NCBI RefSeq assembly: GCF_009834345.1
Contig: NZ_CP035042.1
Coordinates: 2,418,001-2,482,000, forward strand
DNA length: 64,000 nucleotides
Reading direction: 5' to 3'
From: Billgrantia tianxiuensis
Lineage (GTDB): Bacteria > Pseudomonadota > Gammaproteobacteria > Pseudomonadales > Halomonadaceae
In this document: piece by piece, positions 17,429-26,802 of the stretch
How the letters are laid out: every line of letters begins with the position of its first letter
Numbering within the stretch: the stretch's first letter is position 1
Position numbers and translations under genes: made by a program
Notes under the pieces: generated by a model
Seen by the model: only the letters and a program-made list of their open reading frames with translations
What the model was told of the DNA's origin: nothing
Database searches by the model: none

Positions 17429-18409
17429 ATGCGCAAGTCCCTCCTTGCCTCGCTGGCCACGCTTGGCATGTTGAGCGCCCCGTTCGCGCTCGCCAATACC
17501 ATCGAGATCCAGGTCAACAACACCATGAGCGAAGGCGGCTCCGAGAGTGCTGCCGTCGAGCGCTTCGCCGAGTATCTGGAAGAGCAGGCGCCGGGACGCT
17601 TCAACGTACGCCCCTTCCTGGCCGGCTCCCTGGGCGGCGAGGATGCGGTGCTGGAACTGCTCAACCTGGGGCAGACCCAGATCTCCATCACCGGCGGCAA
17701 CTGGCGCCAGCAGTATGCTCCCGAATACGACGCCATCACCGTGCCCTTCGTCTTCTCTACCTGGGAAGAAGTGGATGCCTATATGGAGAGCCCGTCGGGC
17801 CAGCGCCTGGTAGAGCTGGCCGAAGAGAAGGGCGGACTCAAGTATTTCGGCACCCAGCATCGCGGCCCGCGCCACATGACCGCCAACAAGGCGATTCACA
17901 CCCCCGACGACCTACAAGGGTTCCGCCTGCGCCTGCCGTCGCTGCCGGTATGGCTTGAGGTGTGGGAGGAGATCGGTGCCCAGGTGGTCAACGTGCCGGC
18001 ACCGGAAATCTACCTGGCCATGCAGACTCGCCAGGTCGATGGCCACGAAAACTCCTTGTCATCGCCCTATACCCGGCGTCTGTGGGAAGTGCAGGATCAC
18101 ATCATCTTGACCAGCCACGTCATGTTTCCGTGGAACTGGGTGGCAAGCTCGCGCTGGTGGAACGGACTGGATGCCGAAGACCAGGAACTGATCACCGAGG
18201 CCATCCATGTGGCTCGCCAGCATGGTACCGAGGTGGAGCGTGAGTTCGACGAGTACTACCTCGAAGAGCTGGAGAAAGCGGGCATGACCATTATCGAGCC
18301 CGATGTGTCGCTGTTCCGCGAGGCGGCCATGCCGGCCATCGAACGCGTCATGGCCGACATGGCCGATGGCGTGATGGAAGATGCCATGGGCAATGGCGCG
18401 GCCGACTGA
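17429..18409 (+). CDS. TRAP transporter substrate-binding protein (DctP family)
   Basis: A 326-residue periplasmic binding protein. The signal peptide is MRKSLLASLATLGMLSAPFALA, and the DctP fold includes the LPSLPVWLEVWEEIGAQVVNVPAPEIYLAMQTRQVDG core, where family members hold a carboxylate through a conserved arginine. The ATG at 17429 follows CAGGAGA; a longer in-frame start adds an unlikely basic leader. It heads a three-gene sodium-coupled TRAP system with DctQ and DctM genes. The substrate is probably a carboxylic acid; its nearness to the CoA-transferase/HMG-CoA lyase and SDR genes hints at a hydroxy acid. Confidence 0.92.
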   Translation: MRKSLLASLATLGMLSAPFALANTIEIQVNNTMSEGGSESAAVERFAEYLEEQAPGRFNVRPFLAGSLGGEDAVLELLNLGQTQISITGGNWRQQYAPEYDAITVPFVFSTWEEVDAYMESPSGQRLVELAEEKGGLKYFGTQHRGPRHMTANKAIHTPDDLQGFRLRLPSLPVWLEVWEEIGAQVVNVPAPEIYLAMQTRQVDGHENSLSSPYTRRLWEVQDHIILTSHVMFPWNWVASSRWWNGLDAEDQELITEAIHVARQHGTEVEREFDEYYLEELEKAGMTIIEPDVSLFREAAMPAIERVMADMADGVMEDAMGNGAAD

Positions 18410-18433
18410 CGCCCGCGTGTCGAATCGAACGGT

Positions 18434-18461
18434 CAGCGGCGCCCCATCCGGGACGCCGCTG
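18434..18461 (+). terminator. Hairpin between the TRAP binding-protein and DctQ genes
   Basis: CAGCGGCG and CGCCGCTG form a perfect 8-bp stem around a 12-nt loop, 24 nt after the binding-protein stop. There is no strong T-tract; partial termination or protection of the upstream message is likely. Confidence 0.45.
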
Positions 18462-18487
18462 GCGTTTCCTGCCTGGAGGAAAGCATC

Positions 18488-19030
18488 TTGACGTCTTCTT
18501 CAACGCCGCCCGAGAGTGGGCTGGACCGGGTTGCGTTTCATCTGCTGCGGGGCATTACCCTGGTCTGCGACATCGTGGGCGTACTGCTGCTGGCCGGCGT
18601 GTTGTTGTTGATCGTTGCCGCCGTGCTGGCGCGTGACGTGATCGGCCTGGGCATGCCCTGGACGGAGGAAGTCGCCTCCATGCTGGCAATCTATGCCGTC
18701 GCCTTCGGCTCGCTGTCGGCCTGGGTGCGCTTCGAGCACCTCGTCGTCGATCTCTTCAGCCATAGGCTCAGCCCATTGGTGCGCCACTTGCAGTACCGCC
18801 TGGTAGCGCTGCTCTCATTCGGCTTCTTCGTGCTGGCGGCCTATGGCTCTCTCACGATGTCTACGGTCAGCGCCAATAACCGCACCGTGTCGCTGGGCAT
18901 CAGCTTCAGCTACCTCTATTACGGTATCTTCATTGCCTTCGCCGGCATGGCCGTACTGGCGCTATGGCAGGCGCTGCGCGGACCGGTGTCGTGGCAGGAG
19001 TCCCTTCAGGCCGAGCAGGAGGCCAACTGA
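18488..19030 (+). CDS. TRAP transporter small permease (DctQ family)
   Basis: A 180-residue four-helix membrane protein. Segments run at about 15-45, 55-75, 95-120 and 135-160, with the family motif GMPWTEEVASMLAIYAVAFGS. The start is read as TTG at 18488 because GGAGGAAAG precedes it at the right distance and no ATG fits. The stop overlaps the start of the large permease (TGATG), so the two membrane subunits are coupled. Confidence 0.88.
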   Translation: MTSSSTPPESGLDRVAFHLLRGITLVCDIVGVLLLAGVLLLIVAAVLARDVIGLGMPWTEEVASMLAIYAVAFGSLSAWVRFEHLVVDLFSHRLSPLVRHLQYRLVALLSFGFFVLAAYGSLTMSTVSANNRTVSLGISFSYLYYGIFIAFAGMAVLALWQALRGPVSWQESLQAEQEAN

Positions 19031-20324
19031 TGCAGGAGCTCATGGTTTTCGTCGGCGGGCTGCTGCTGCTCATGGCCATCGGCCTGCCCGTCGTCGTGGC
19101 GATCGGTATCACCTCCTTCATTGCGCTGGCGGTTACCGGTACCGGCGGCCTACCGGTGGAGTTGATGTCGCTGCGCATGGTGCAGACGCTGAACAATTTC
19201 ACCCTGCTGGCGATACCGCTGTTCATCCTTGCCGCCAATATCATGAATACCGGCTCGACGACCACGCGGATCTTCGATTTCGCCACGGCGCTGGTAGGCT
19301 TTACCAAAGGCGGCCTGGGCCATGCCAACGTGGTCGCCAGCTCGATCTTCGCCACCATGTCGGGCACTGCGGTGGCCGATGCCGCCGGGCTCGGCAGCAT
19401 CGAGATCAAGGCCATGAAGGAGCGTGGCTACGACCTGGGCTACTCGGCCGGTATCACCGCGGCCTCGAGCGTCATCGGGCCGATCCTGCCGCCGAGCATT
19501 GCGCTGGTGGTATATGGCTGGTTGGCCAACGTGAGCATCGGCGCCCTGTTCATGGCGGGGTTGGTGCCGGGTATCCTGATGGCGCTGCTGTTCATGGGGA
19601 TGACGGTGGTGCTCGGTGCCGGCAAGCGCGTGGCCATGCCACCGCCCGTGCCGTTCGACGGCAAGGAAGTGCTACGTACCGGCAGGCGGGCGCTGCTGCC
19701 GCTGATGATGCCGGCAATCATCGTGGGCGGTATCTGGACCGGACTCTTCACGCCTACCGAGGCCGGTGCCATTGCCTCGCTCTACGCCGTGGTGCTGGGT
19801 GGGCTGGTCTATCGCGATCTGTCGTGGCGCGACCTGTTCCATGCCTTCCGGCGCACGCTCATGTTCAGTGCCGCGATCCTGCTGATCATCGCCGTATCGA
19901 GCTTCTATGGCTGGATCCTGGTGCGCATCGGCATTCCCCAGGCCCTGGCGGCCCAGGTTGCCGGCATCGACATGCCGACGTTCATGCTGCTGCTGGCCTT
20001 CGCGCTCTTCTTCCTGCTGATCGGCTGCTTCATGTCGGTGATCGAGAGCATCCTGATCTTCACGCCCATCGTCGTGCCTGCCGCCCTGGCGGCCGGCCTC
20101 GATCCGATTCACTTCGGCATCGTCATGGTGATCACCTTGTCGTAGGTGTCATCACACCGCCGTTCGGTACGGTGCTGTTCCTGATGGTTGGGATCACGCG
20201 GCTGCGCTACTCGCAGATCGTCATCGCCATTCTGCCGTTTCTGATTCCGATACTGCTGACCATCCTGATCCTCATCGCCACGCCTGCTCTGGCGACCTGG
20301 CTGCCTCGCCTGACAGGATATTGA
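19030..20324 (+). CDS. TRAP transporter large permease (DctM family) (apparent frameshift near 20143)
   Basis: The main pore-forming TRAP subunit, 431 residues after adding one base, with about twelve hydrophobic segments. Family motifs include TGTGGLPVELMSLRM, FATMSGTAVADAAGLGSI and the PPSIALVVYGWLA region. As read it stops at TAG 20143-20145 within ...MVITLS; inserting one base restores VGVITPPFGTVLFLM, the expected C-terminal transport motif, and the frame continues to TGA at 20322-20324. The break is judged a sequence error. The ATG overlaps the small-permease stop. Confidence 0.88.
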
Positions 20325-20335
20325 GAGGAACGAAC

Positions 20336-20368
20336 CGGCGGCCCGGGACTGAACGCCCGGCGCCGCCG
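20336..20368 (+). terminator. Hairpin terminator candidate after the TRAP operon
   Basis: CGGCGGC plus CCGGG on the left pair with CCCGG plus GCCGCCG on the right, giving 12 bp with one bulge and an 8-nt loop. No T-tract follows. Confidence 0.4.
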
Positions 20369-20403
20369 TGGGTCTGAAGCGTTAACGTCGCAGGGGATCC
20401 GCC

Positions 20404-20859
20404 ATGCTCGACACCATCCAACGTTTCTTCCAGCAGGCCCTGGCCGAGCCCGAGCGCTCGGACGATCCGGCCCCGACCCTGGAGCGTGCCACCGCCGCGC
20501 TGTTGTGCGAGGTGATGCGTGCCGACTACCACACCGATCAGGTGCAGCTCGACGCATTGCGCCAGCTGCTCATGAGCCATTTCCAGCTTCCCGCCGCCGA
20601 CGTGGAGGAGTTGATGGAGATGGCGCGCGAGGAGGTGGAGCACTCGGTCGATCACTACCAGTTCGTCAGCCTGATCAAGCAGCACTACGACTATGCCCAG
20701 CGCTGCGAGCTGGTGCGCATGATGTGGACGCTGGCCAATGCCGATGCCAACCACAACGCGCTCGAGGAGCATCGCATCCGCCGTCTGGCCGAGCTGCTGC
20801 ATGTCAGCCATTCCGACTTCATCCGCACCAAGCTGCAGGTCCAGGGGCAGGTCGAGTAG
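20404..20859 (+). CDS. TerB-family protein
   Basis: A 151-residue all-helical acidic protein of the TerB/tellurite-resistance-like superfamily. It shows the family pattern of two related helical halves: LERATAALLCEVMRADYHTDQVQLDALRQLL and, further on, RCELVRMMWTLANADANHNALEEHRIRRLAELLHV. The acidic clusters are thought to bind metal ions in relatives. There is no ter operon around it, so tellurite resistance should not be assumed; stand-alone TerB genes are common in gammaproteobacteria. The ATG at 20404 has GGGGAT upstream. Confidence 0.85.
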   Translation: MLDTIQRFFQQALAEPERSDDPAPTLERATAALLCEVMRADYHTDQVQLDALRQLLMSHFQLPAADVEELMEMAREEVEHSVDHYQFVSLIKQHYDYAQRCELVRMMWTLANADANHNALEEHRIRRLAELLHVSHSDFIRTKLQVQGQVE

Positions 20860-20970
20860 GTTGCCTTGATCCGGGGCATGAAGTGGTGGATTTCTGGGCG
20901 GCGTCGCCCTGGTCGCACTGCTAGACTATGCGCTCTTTCCGGCAGGGCCGGTCGCAAAGGGAGGAGTGGC

Positions 20971-22214
20971 ATGTCGCGTCAAACCGTCGTACTGGGAGCC
21001 GGCATGATCGGCGTCTCCATCGCCTGGCACCTGGCTCGTCGCGGCCGCTCAGTACTGCTGATCGATCGCCGCCCGCCCGGGCAGGAGACCTCCTACGGCA
21101 ACGGTGGGCTGATCCAGCGCGAGGCGGTGCGACCCTATACCTTTCCCCGCGAGTTCGGCAAATTGCTCAGCGCACTACCCAACCGACGGGTCGACATCCG
21201 CTACCGGCTGAGTGGCATGCTGCAGTTTGCCGGAGCGCTGTACGGCTACTGGCGTTACTCGGCGCCGCGCCACTACGAGCGTATCGTTGCCGAGTACGCT
21301 TCGCTGATCATGCTCTCTACCCAGGAGCACGCGCCGATGATCGAGGCGGCCGGTGCCGCGGGGCTGATCGGCAAGGAGGGCTGGCTGGAAGTGCACCGTA
21401 GCCAGGCCGAACTCGAGCGTCGCCAGCGGGAGGCCGAGGATGCTGCAGTACGCTTCGGTGTCACTCACGAGGCGCTCGACGCCGCCGCGCTGGCCAGGCT
21501 CGAGCCGGAGCTCAAGCCTGGCCTCGCTGGAGCCATTCACTGGACCAACGCCTGGAGCGTGGCCGATCCGGGCGGGCTGGTGGCGGCCTATGCCGAAAGC
21601 TACAAGCGCCAGGGTGGGGAGTTCCTGCAGGCGAACGTCGAGCGGGTGAGCCAGGCGGGGCAGGGCTGGCGTATCGAGACCGACAGCGGCAGCCACGAGG
21701 CCGACGAGGTGGTGGTAGCGCTGGGCCCATGGTCGGGAGGATGGCTCAGGGACCTGGGCTATCGCCTGCCCGCGTTCGTCAAGCGGGGTTATCACATGCA
21801 CTACGGCGCTGAACGGAGAGGCGGTTGCGGCACTGGATCGCCGACGCCGACATCGGCTATATCCTTGCGCCGATGCGCGCCGGCATCCGGCTTACCACGG
21901 GCGCCGAGCTGGCTCGCCTCGATGCGCCCTCTTCTCAAGGTCAGTTGGATGCCGCCGAACGCCGGGCTCGAGAGCTCTATCCCGCTCTTGGCGAGCGGCT
22001 GGAGGAGGTGCCGTGGAAGGGCGCGCGTCCCTGTCTGCCGGACATGAAACCGATCATCGGTCCCGCGCCGCGCCACAAGGGGTTGTGGCTCGCCTTCGGG
22101 CATGGCCACCAGGGCTTTACCATGGGGCCGGTGACCGGGCGCCTGATGGCGGAGATGATGGAGGGGGAGCCGACGGCGATCGATATGGCGCCGTTCCGTG
22201 CGGACCGCTTCTAG
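20971..22214 (+). CDS. FAD-dependent oxidoreductase, D-amino-acid dehydrogenase (DadA)-like (apparent frameshift near 21815)
   Basis: A DAO-family flavoprotein, 414 residues after repair. The N-terminus shows the Rossmann motif VVLGAGMIGVSIAWHLARRG and then ETSYGNGGLIQ, as in DadA. The C-terminal part retains RPCLPDMKPIIGPAP and the FAD-closing GLWLAFGHGHQGFTMGP. Reading frame is lost around 21811-21826; one added base, most simply a G in CGG 21814-21816, joins HMHYGAER to RHWIADADIGYILAP. The ATG at 20971 follows GGGAGGAG. It likely passes electrons from a D-amino acid or N-alkyl amino acid to the respiratory chain; substrate is not determined. Confidence 0.87.
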
Positions 22215-22230
22215 GTCCTGGCCCTTGTTT

Positions 22231-22656
22231 TCACCCGGCGCGATTGCGCCGCCGGCGCCACTGGTGGTGGATGGACTTGATCAACAGGGTCATTACATAG
22301 ACCACCCAGCCGGCGGTGGCCAGCACGTTGAACAGCAGCATCTTCTGCTGGCCGCTCATGGGGGCGAACAGGGTCTCGATGAGCATGCCGAGAAGCAGGG
22401 CAAGCGCCATCGGCAGGGCGAGAATATGCATCCACATTTCGGTGCGCCGCTTGCGTACGTGGTAGCGGCTGAGATGAACGCGAAACGGGCGATGCATGAA
22501 GCTGACCAGGATCATGGCGCCGAGAGCGAGGATGGCGGCCAGGGTGGGCTCGACGCTGTCCATCCTGGCCGAGACGCTGATCGACCAGAAGAACACGACC
22601 CACATCAGCCCAGCCAGGATGGCGACGATATCGGCGTAGTGGCGAACCCGGGGCAT
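22231..22656 (-). CDS. Small integral membrane protein of unknown function
   Basis: A 141-residue protein with four predicted membrane helices (about 8-27, 38-55, 75-97 and 107-127) and a very basic C-terminus (HHQWRRRRNRAG). I do not recognise the family. The ATG at 22656 is the first methionine that keeps the first helix near the N-terminus; its ribosome site is weak and a TTG two codons upstream is an alternative. It converges on the DadA-like gene and is divergent from pyrC across a 166-nt gap. Confidence 0.65.
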   Translation of the reverse strand: MPRVRHYADIVAILAGLMWVVFFWSISVSARMDSVEPTLAAILALGAMILVSFMHRPFRVHLSRYHVRKRRTEMWMHILALPMALALLLGMLIETLFAPMSGQQKMLLFNVLATAGWVVYVMTLLIKSIHHQWRRRRNRAG

Positions 22657-22779
22657 TGGCAAGGTCTCATGCGGTAAAAACGGCGTCGATGATACGGCAA
22701 ATCGACTCGACTTGCTGCCGTCGCGCCGAAATTGTCGGCTCAGTGCCCGCCATCCGGGCAACCGGACGCGACCTTCCGG

Positions 22780-22785
22780 TATACT
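22780..22785 (+). promoter_or_regulatory. Likely -10 element for pyrC
   Basis: TATACT at 22780-22785, 37 nt before the pyrC GTG start, matches the sigma-70 -10 consensus in five of six positions. The -35 region is weak. Confidence 0.4.
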
Positions 22786-22822
22786 CTGGCTTCGACATTC
22801 CAGCTGAGCCACAGGATACGCC

Positions 22823-23859
22823 GTGAACGCAATCACCCTGACCCGCCCCGACGATTGGCACCTGCACCTGCGCGATGGTGAGGCGCTCGAGGCCGTGGTG
22901 CCTGCCACTGCCCGTCAGATGGGACGTGCGATCATCATGCCCAACCTCAAGCCGCCGGTCACGACGACCGAGCAGGCCTTGAGCTATCGTGAGCGGATCC
23001 TGGCCGCGCGCCCGCAAGGCTCAGCCTTCGAGCCGTTGATGACGCTGTATCTCACCGACAACACGCCGGCCGAAGAGATCGAACGTGCCGTGGCGAGTGG
23101 CAGGGTGCATGCAGTGAAGCTCTACCCCGCAGGTGCCACGACCAACTCGGACTCGGGTGTGACCGACGTCGCGCACTGCGACGCAACGATTGCCACCATG
23201 GCGCGCCTGGGGCTGCCGCTGCTGGTGCATGGTGAGGTCACCGATGCCGAGATCGACATCTTCGACCGCGAGGCCGCTTTCATCGAGCGAGTGATGAAGC
23301 CGCTGCTCGAACGTCATCCCACCTTGAAGGTCGTGTTCGAGCACATCACCACGGCGGACGCTGCTGAATTCGTTGCCCAGGCACCGGCCAATGTGGCAGC
23401 GACTATCACGGCTCACCATTTATTGTTCAACCGCAACCATATGCTGGCCGGCGGCATTCGCCCCACTATTACTGCCTGCCGATCCTCAAGCGTGAGCGCC
23501 ACCGCGAGGCACTGCTGGCTGCTGCCACCTCGGGCAGCGGTAAGTTCTTCCTCGGCACCGATAGTGCCCCTCATGCCCAGGGCGACAAGGAGTCGGCCTG
23601 CGGCTGTGCCGGTGCCTATACCGCTCCAGCGGCGATCGAACTGTACGCCACGGCCTTCGAGCAGGCCGGGGCGCTGGGTCGGCTGGAAGGGTTCGCCAGT
23701 CATTTCGGGCCTGACTTCTACGGCCTGCCGCGCAATGGCGACACGATCACCCTGGTGCGTGAGGAGTGGACGCTACCCGACTCGCTGCCCTATGCCGGCA
23801 GCCAGCGCATCGTACCGCTCAAGGCGGGGGAGGCGCTCGCCTGGAAGCTGCAGGAGTGA
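22823..23859 (+). CDS. pyrC: Dihydroorotase, homodimeric type (apparent frameshift near 23462)
   Basis: Catalyses cyclisation of carbamoyl-aspartate to dihydroorotate in pyrimidine synthesis. After repair it is 345 residues, close to E. coli PyrC (348). The zinc ligands HLH (13-15), the carbamylated-lysine segment [12 protein letters not shown] and the later LVHGE and [14 protein letters not shown] motifs are present. Reading frame is lost at CCCC 23461-23464; adding one C gives [13 protein letters not shown] and continues through GTDSAPHA to TGA at 23857-23859. As this is a housekeeping gene and the only pyrC seen here, the break is almost certainly a sequence error. The start is GTG. Confidence 0.93.
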
Positions 23860-23879
23860 CGACTCCTTTGTCTTTCTTG

Positions 23880-23912
23880 ACGCAACGGCCGCCCTTGAGG
23901 CGGCCGTTGCGT
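23880..23912 (+). terminator. Terminator hairpin after pyrC
   Basis: A perfect 14-bp stem ACGCAACGGCCGCC/GGCGGCCGTTGCGT with a 5-nt loop, 20 nt after the pyrC stop. The trailing T-tract is short (TGTT). Confidence 0.65.
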
Positions 23913-23983
23913 TGTTCGCCAATGGTGGCTGACATTTAGCTGTCATTCTTTCAGCGAAGCGTCCGAGGGTAGGCTATGGTGAG

Positions 23984-24006
23984 GAGGAGCGCTGGAGGCG
24001 CTCCTC
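23984..24006 (+). other. Leader hairpin upstream of the pyruvyl transferase gene
   Basis: GAGGAGCGC/GCGCTCCTC form a perfect 9-bp stem with a 5-nt loop in the 229-nt gap between pyrC and the next gene. It may be a second terminator or a leader structure; I see no recognised riboswitch. Confidence 0.35.
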
Positions 24007-24088
24007 TATCGCAATCTCCGTTGTAACCGCATTGCCAGTCGGCCAGCTGCGTGCTGGCTGAGGATCGTGCCCGGAGACATGGCCTGCA

Positions 24089-24958
24089 ATGACAAAGCTG
24101 ATTCCCAAGCATGCGCGTGAGGCATCGCGAGGATTCCTGGAGTTCGCGCTGCTGTTGACCGTTGCGAAGGGAAAGGTGCCGGCCGTGTATTTCGACAGGC
24201 AACTGAATGTCGGCGATGCGCTCACGCCCTATCTGATCGAAAAGCTTACCGGCAAGGTGGCGTATCGAGTCCGCTCCAACACGGTCGACCATCTCCTGGG
24301 AGTGGGAAGCATCATGCACCTGGCGAAGCGTCGAAGCCTGGTGTGGGGCAGCGGCATCATCGACCCTGAATGGTTGCCCGGACGGGATGTGCTCGAGAGT
24401 GCCCGATTCTTTGCCGTGAGAGGACGTCTCACGCTGGAACTGCTGGCGGCCAATGGGGCGGATGTGGCAACAGTGGCGTTGGGAGATCCCGCGCTAGTGA
24501 TGCCCCAACTGTATTGCCCCAAGCGACGCAGCACGAAGTATCGCATAGGGCTGGTGCCCCATTATGCGGATCGGGAGGCTCCGATGGTGCGCTACATGGC
24601 GAGCCAGTCCGGTGTCAGGCTGATCGACGTGAGGCAGCAGCCCGAGCCCTTTATCGACGCCATTTGCGAGTGCGAAACGGTCGTTTCCTCTTCCCTGCAT
24701 GGGCTGATTCTCTCGGATGGTTACTGCATTCCCAATCTCTGGGTGCGGTTCAGCGATGGGCTCATCGGGGGCGAATTCAAGTTCCACGATTACTACAGCA
24801 CCACGGAGGCTCCCGGCACTCGTATCGTGCCGATCATGGATCGGGAGGCAGCCGACGGTTGCATGGCTGAGTTGCTGGCGCAGGGCAGGGTAACCAAGTA
24901 TCTCGGCGATCCCGCACGGCTTGTCGCCGCCTTTCCTTTCAGCGAATTCGGATGTTGA
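24089..24958 (+). CDS. Polysaccharide pyruvyl transferase family protein
   Basis: A 289-residue protein with the CsaB/ExoV-type fold that in relatives transfers pyruvate from PEP onto glycan sugars. Supporting motifs are NVGDALTPYLIEKLTG near the N-terminus, LVWGSGI, FAVRGRLTLELLAANG, GDPALVMP, and the C-terminal SSSLHGLILSDGY with its conserved histidine. It is followed after 1 nt by a family 2 glycosyltransferase gene, so both probably modify the same surface polysaccharide. The pair is isolated from any larger polysaccharide locus in this window, suggesting an accessory insertion between pyrC and mtnN. Confidence 0.85.
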   Translation: MTKLIPKHAREASRGFLEFALLLTVAKGKVPAVYFDRQLNVGDALTPYLIEKLTGKVAYRVRSNTVDHLLGVGSIMHLAKRRSLVWGSGIIDPEWLPGRDVLESARFFAVRGRLTLELLAANGADVATVALGDPALVMPQLYCPKRRSTKYRIGLVPHYADREAPMVRYMASQSGVRLIDVRQQPEPFIDAICECETVVSSSLHGLILSDGYCIPNLWVRFSDGLIGGEFKFHDYYSTTEAPGTRIVPIMDREAADGCMAELLAQGRVTKYLGDPARLVAAFPFSEFGC

Positions 24959-24959
24959 C

Positions 24960-25937
24960 ATGGACATGCGTGAACCGACCATCAGCGTCGTCATCCCGGC
25001 ATATAATGTGGCTCCCTATATCGATGCCGCACTGAACAGCTTGGCCCAACAGACGGTTCGGCCGCATGAGGTCATCATCGTCGATGACGGCAGTGAGGAC
25101 GATACTTGGCAGCGGATGTGCGCTTTTCCGCATCCCTACCGAGTGGAGCTGATCTCGACCGACAACCAGGGACAGGGCAGGGCCAGGAACCTGGCCATCG
25201 CCAGGAGTTCTGGAGAATATCTCTACTTCTTCGATGCGGACGACCTGCTGGAGCCCGACTTCATCGAGAAAATGCAGGAAATCATCATCTCCCGGCAATA
25301 TCCTGACATCATCTTCTTTTCGGGCGATGCTTTCTTCGACGAAGGAGCGCAGGGGGTGGATTTCGTCCGCACCTACCGGCGTGGCTGTGCAGGGGAGTAT
25401 CTCACCGCTGCCGGCCTCCTCGCGGCATTCGAGAGGCACGGCGGTGGCTCCTGCAGTCCCTGCCTCTATCTCAGCCAGCGCCGGCTATGGTCGGGCAAGC
25501 TCAGGTTCAAGGCGTATTACCACGAGGATGAAGAGGTCTTCTACCCATTGATCTTTGCTGCCGAACGCTACGTGGTGGTCGATGAGGTCTTCTTCCAGCG
25601 CCGGATCCGGCAGGGCTCCACCATGACCATGTCCAAGAACAGAAAGCATGTGAGGGGGTTGCATGTGTTACTGGAATCCCTACTGGCGTTGTATCGCGAC
25701 CCCGCGTATCGCGACTGCCGGCGCCATATCAGGAAGCGGGCCATCCAGTATACCGGCCAGTACATGAATGTTTGTCGCGATGTCCGCGAGCCCTACGATA
25801 TGTCGTTGCTGCTGTCGCTGATCCTGGGGTTCAGAAATCGCTGGATGTGTCTGAAGATAGCTTTTCACACGCTGAACGGCTCGCTGCGCGCCACGATCAA
25901 GCGCCACCTGAACAGGAGGAGGCTGGTGAGCCACTGA
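24960..25937 (+). CDS. Family 2 glycosyltransferase
   Basis: A 325-residue GT-A enzyme. The nucleotide-sugar site includes ISVVIPAYNVAPYIDAALNSL, the VDDGSEDD motif and the metal-binding DADD at about residue 95. A later DEEVFYPLIF segment fits the acceptor/catalytic region. No membrane helix is evident, so it is probably cytoplasmic or peripherally bound. The ATG at 24960 lies 1 nt after the preceding stop; a second ATG two codons later is equally possible. It likely acts with the adjacent pyruvyl transferase on a surface glycan; donor and acceptor are unknown. Confidence 0.88.
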   Translation: MDMREPTISVVIPAYNVAPYIDAALNSLAQQTVRPHEVIIVDDGSEDDTWQRMCAFPHPYRVELISTDNQGQGRARNLAIARSSGEYLYFFDADDLLEPDFIEKMQEIIISRQYPDIIFFSGDAFFDEGAQGVDFVRTYRRGCAGEYLTAAGLLAAFERHGGGSCSPCLYLSQRRLWSGKLRFKAYYHEDEEVFYPLIFAAERYVVVDEVFFQRRIRQGSTMTMSKNRKHVRGLHVLLESLLALYRDPAYRDCRRHIRKRAIQYTGQYMNVCRDVREPYDMSLLLSLILGFRNRWMCLKIAFHTLNGSLRATIKRHLNRRRLVSH

Positions 25938-26000
25938 AGTATCGGCGGCCCGCTGCCACATGCACCAGGGTAAGGCCGGCAGCCATGGACCGCGCTCGCT

Positions 26001-26732
26001 TCAGTCTGTGGTGAGTTCAGGCTCCGCCTGAGGAGCAAGCCGTGCAATCATGGCTTCGACCATGCGCGCCGAGTGCGCGGCAGCTTTGTCGAGGAACTGT
26101 TCGAAGGATATGTGGTTGTCGCCGCTGCCGGGGATGTCGGAAAGCGCGCGAATGACCACGAACGGGCAACCGTACAGATGGCAGGTCTGGGCGATGGCGG
26201 CGGCCTCCATCTCGGCTGCCAGCATGGTGGGGAAGCGCGAGCGGGTCTTGGCCACCAGCTCGGGGCAGGCCATGAAGACATCGCCGGTGGCGATCAGGCC
26301 CTCGGTCACTTTGACCTCGCCCAGTTCCTCGACGCACTCCCTGGCAAGGGCGACCAGGCGCTCGTCGGGGAGATAGGCGGCCGGCATCTGCGGTACCTGG
26401 CCGTGCTCGTAGCCAAATGCCACGGCATCCACGTCGTGGTGGCGCACCTCGCTCGATACCACCACGTCGCCGATCTCCAGCCCTTCACCAAAACCGCCGG
26501 CCGAACCGGTATTGATGATGGCCTCGGGCTGGTACATGTCGAGCAGCAAGGTAGTGCCGATGGCGGCGTTGACCTTGCCGATGCCCGACTGGAGCACCAC
26601 AACATCGGCGCCGTGCAGCTTGCCTTGGTGGAAGGTGCAGCCCACGTGGGTACGAGTTCTGCGCCCCTCCAGCCGTGCAGCGAGGCGGTCGACCTCCTGG
26701 GCCATGGCGCCAATGATGCCAATGCGTTTCAT
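26001..26732 (-). CDS. mtnN: 5'-methylthioadenosine/S-adenosylhomocysteine nucleosidase
   Basis: A 243-residue nucleosidase that cleaves adenine from MTA, SAH and 5'-deoxyadenosine, linking polyamine, methylation and autoinducer metabolism. The catalytic residues correspond to Glu13 (IGAMAQEV), Glu176 (in EMEAAAIA) and Asp199 (RALSDIPGSGD). The phosphorylase-family NTGSAGGFGEGL and DVFMACPE segments are intact. The ATG at 26732 gives the standard N-terminus MKRIGIIGAM; upstream in-frame codons look like leader. It lies downstream of folD on the same strand. Confidence 0.96.
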   Translation of the reverse strand: MKRIGIIGAMAQEVDRLAARLEGRRTRTHVGCTFHQGKLHGADVVVLQSGIGKVNAAIGTTLLLDMYQPEAIINTGSAGGFGEGLEIGDVVVSSEVRHHDVDAVAFGYEHGQVPQMPAAYLPDERLVALARECVEELGEVKVTEGLIATGDVFMACPELVAKTRSRFPTMLAAEMEAAAIAQTCHLYGCPFVVIRALSDIPGSGDNHISFEQFLDKAAAHSARMVEAMIARLAPQAEPELTTD

Positions 26733-26802
26733 TTGTTCCCGATTCTCCGATATTGACGGAGCGCGCATTCTATCCGAGCCGCAGGCTCATGTCAGGCCTG
26801 GT

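Noticed and set aside
20404..20859. TerB gene as part of a tellurite-resistance operon
   Set aside because: No terA, terC, terD, terZ or related genes are nearby; single TerB-like proteins are widespread.
22657..22822. Pyrimidine-sensing leader or riboswitch before pyrC
   Set aside because: Apart from a -10 element I see no attenuator hairpin with T-run or known riboswitch core in this 166-nt gap.
22823..23932. Treating pyrC as a pseudogene with an altered C-terminus
   Set aside because: One added C in a CCCC run restores the whole conserved C-terminal half; the altered tail has no homology pattern.
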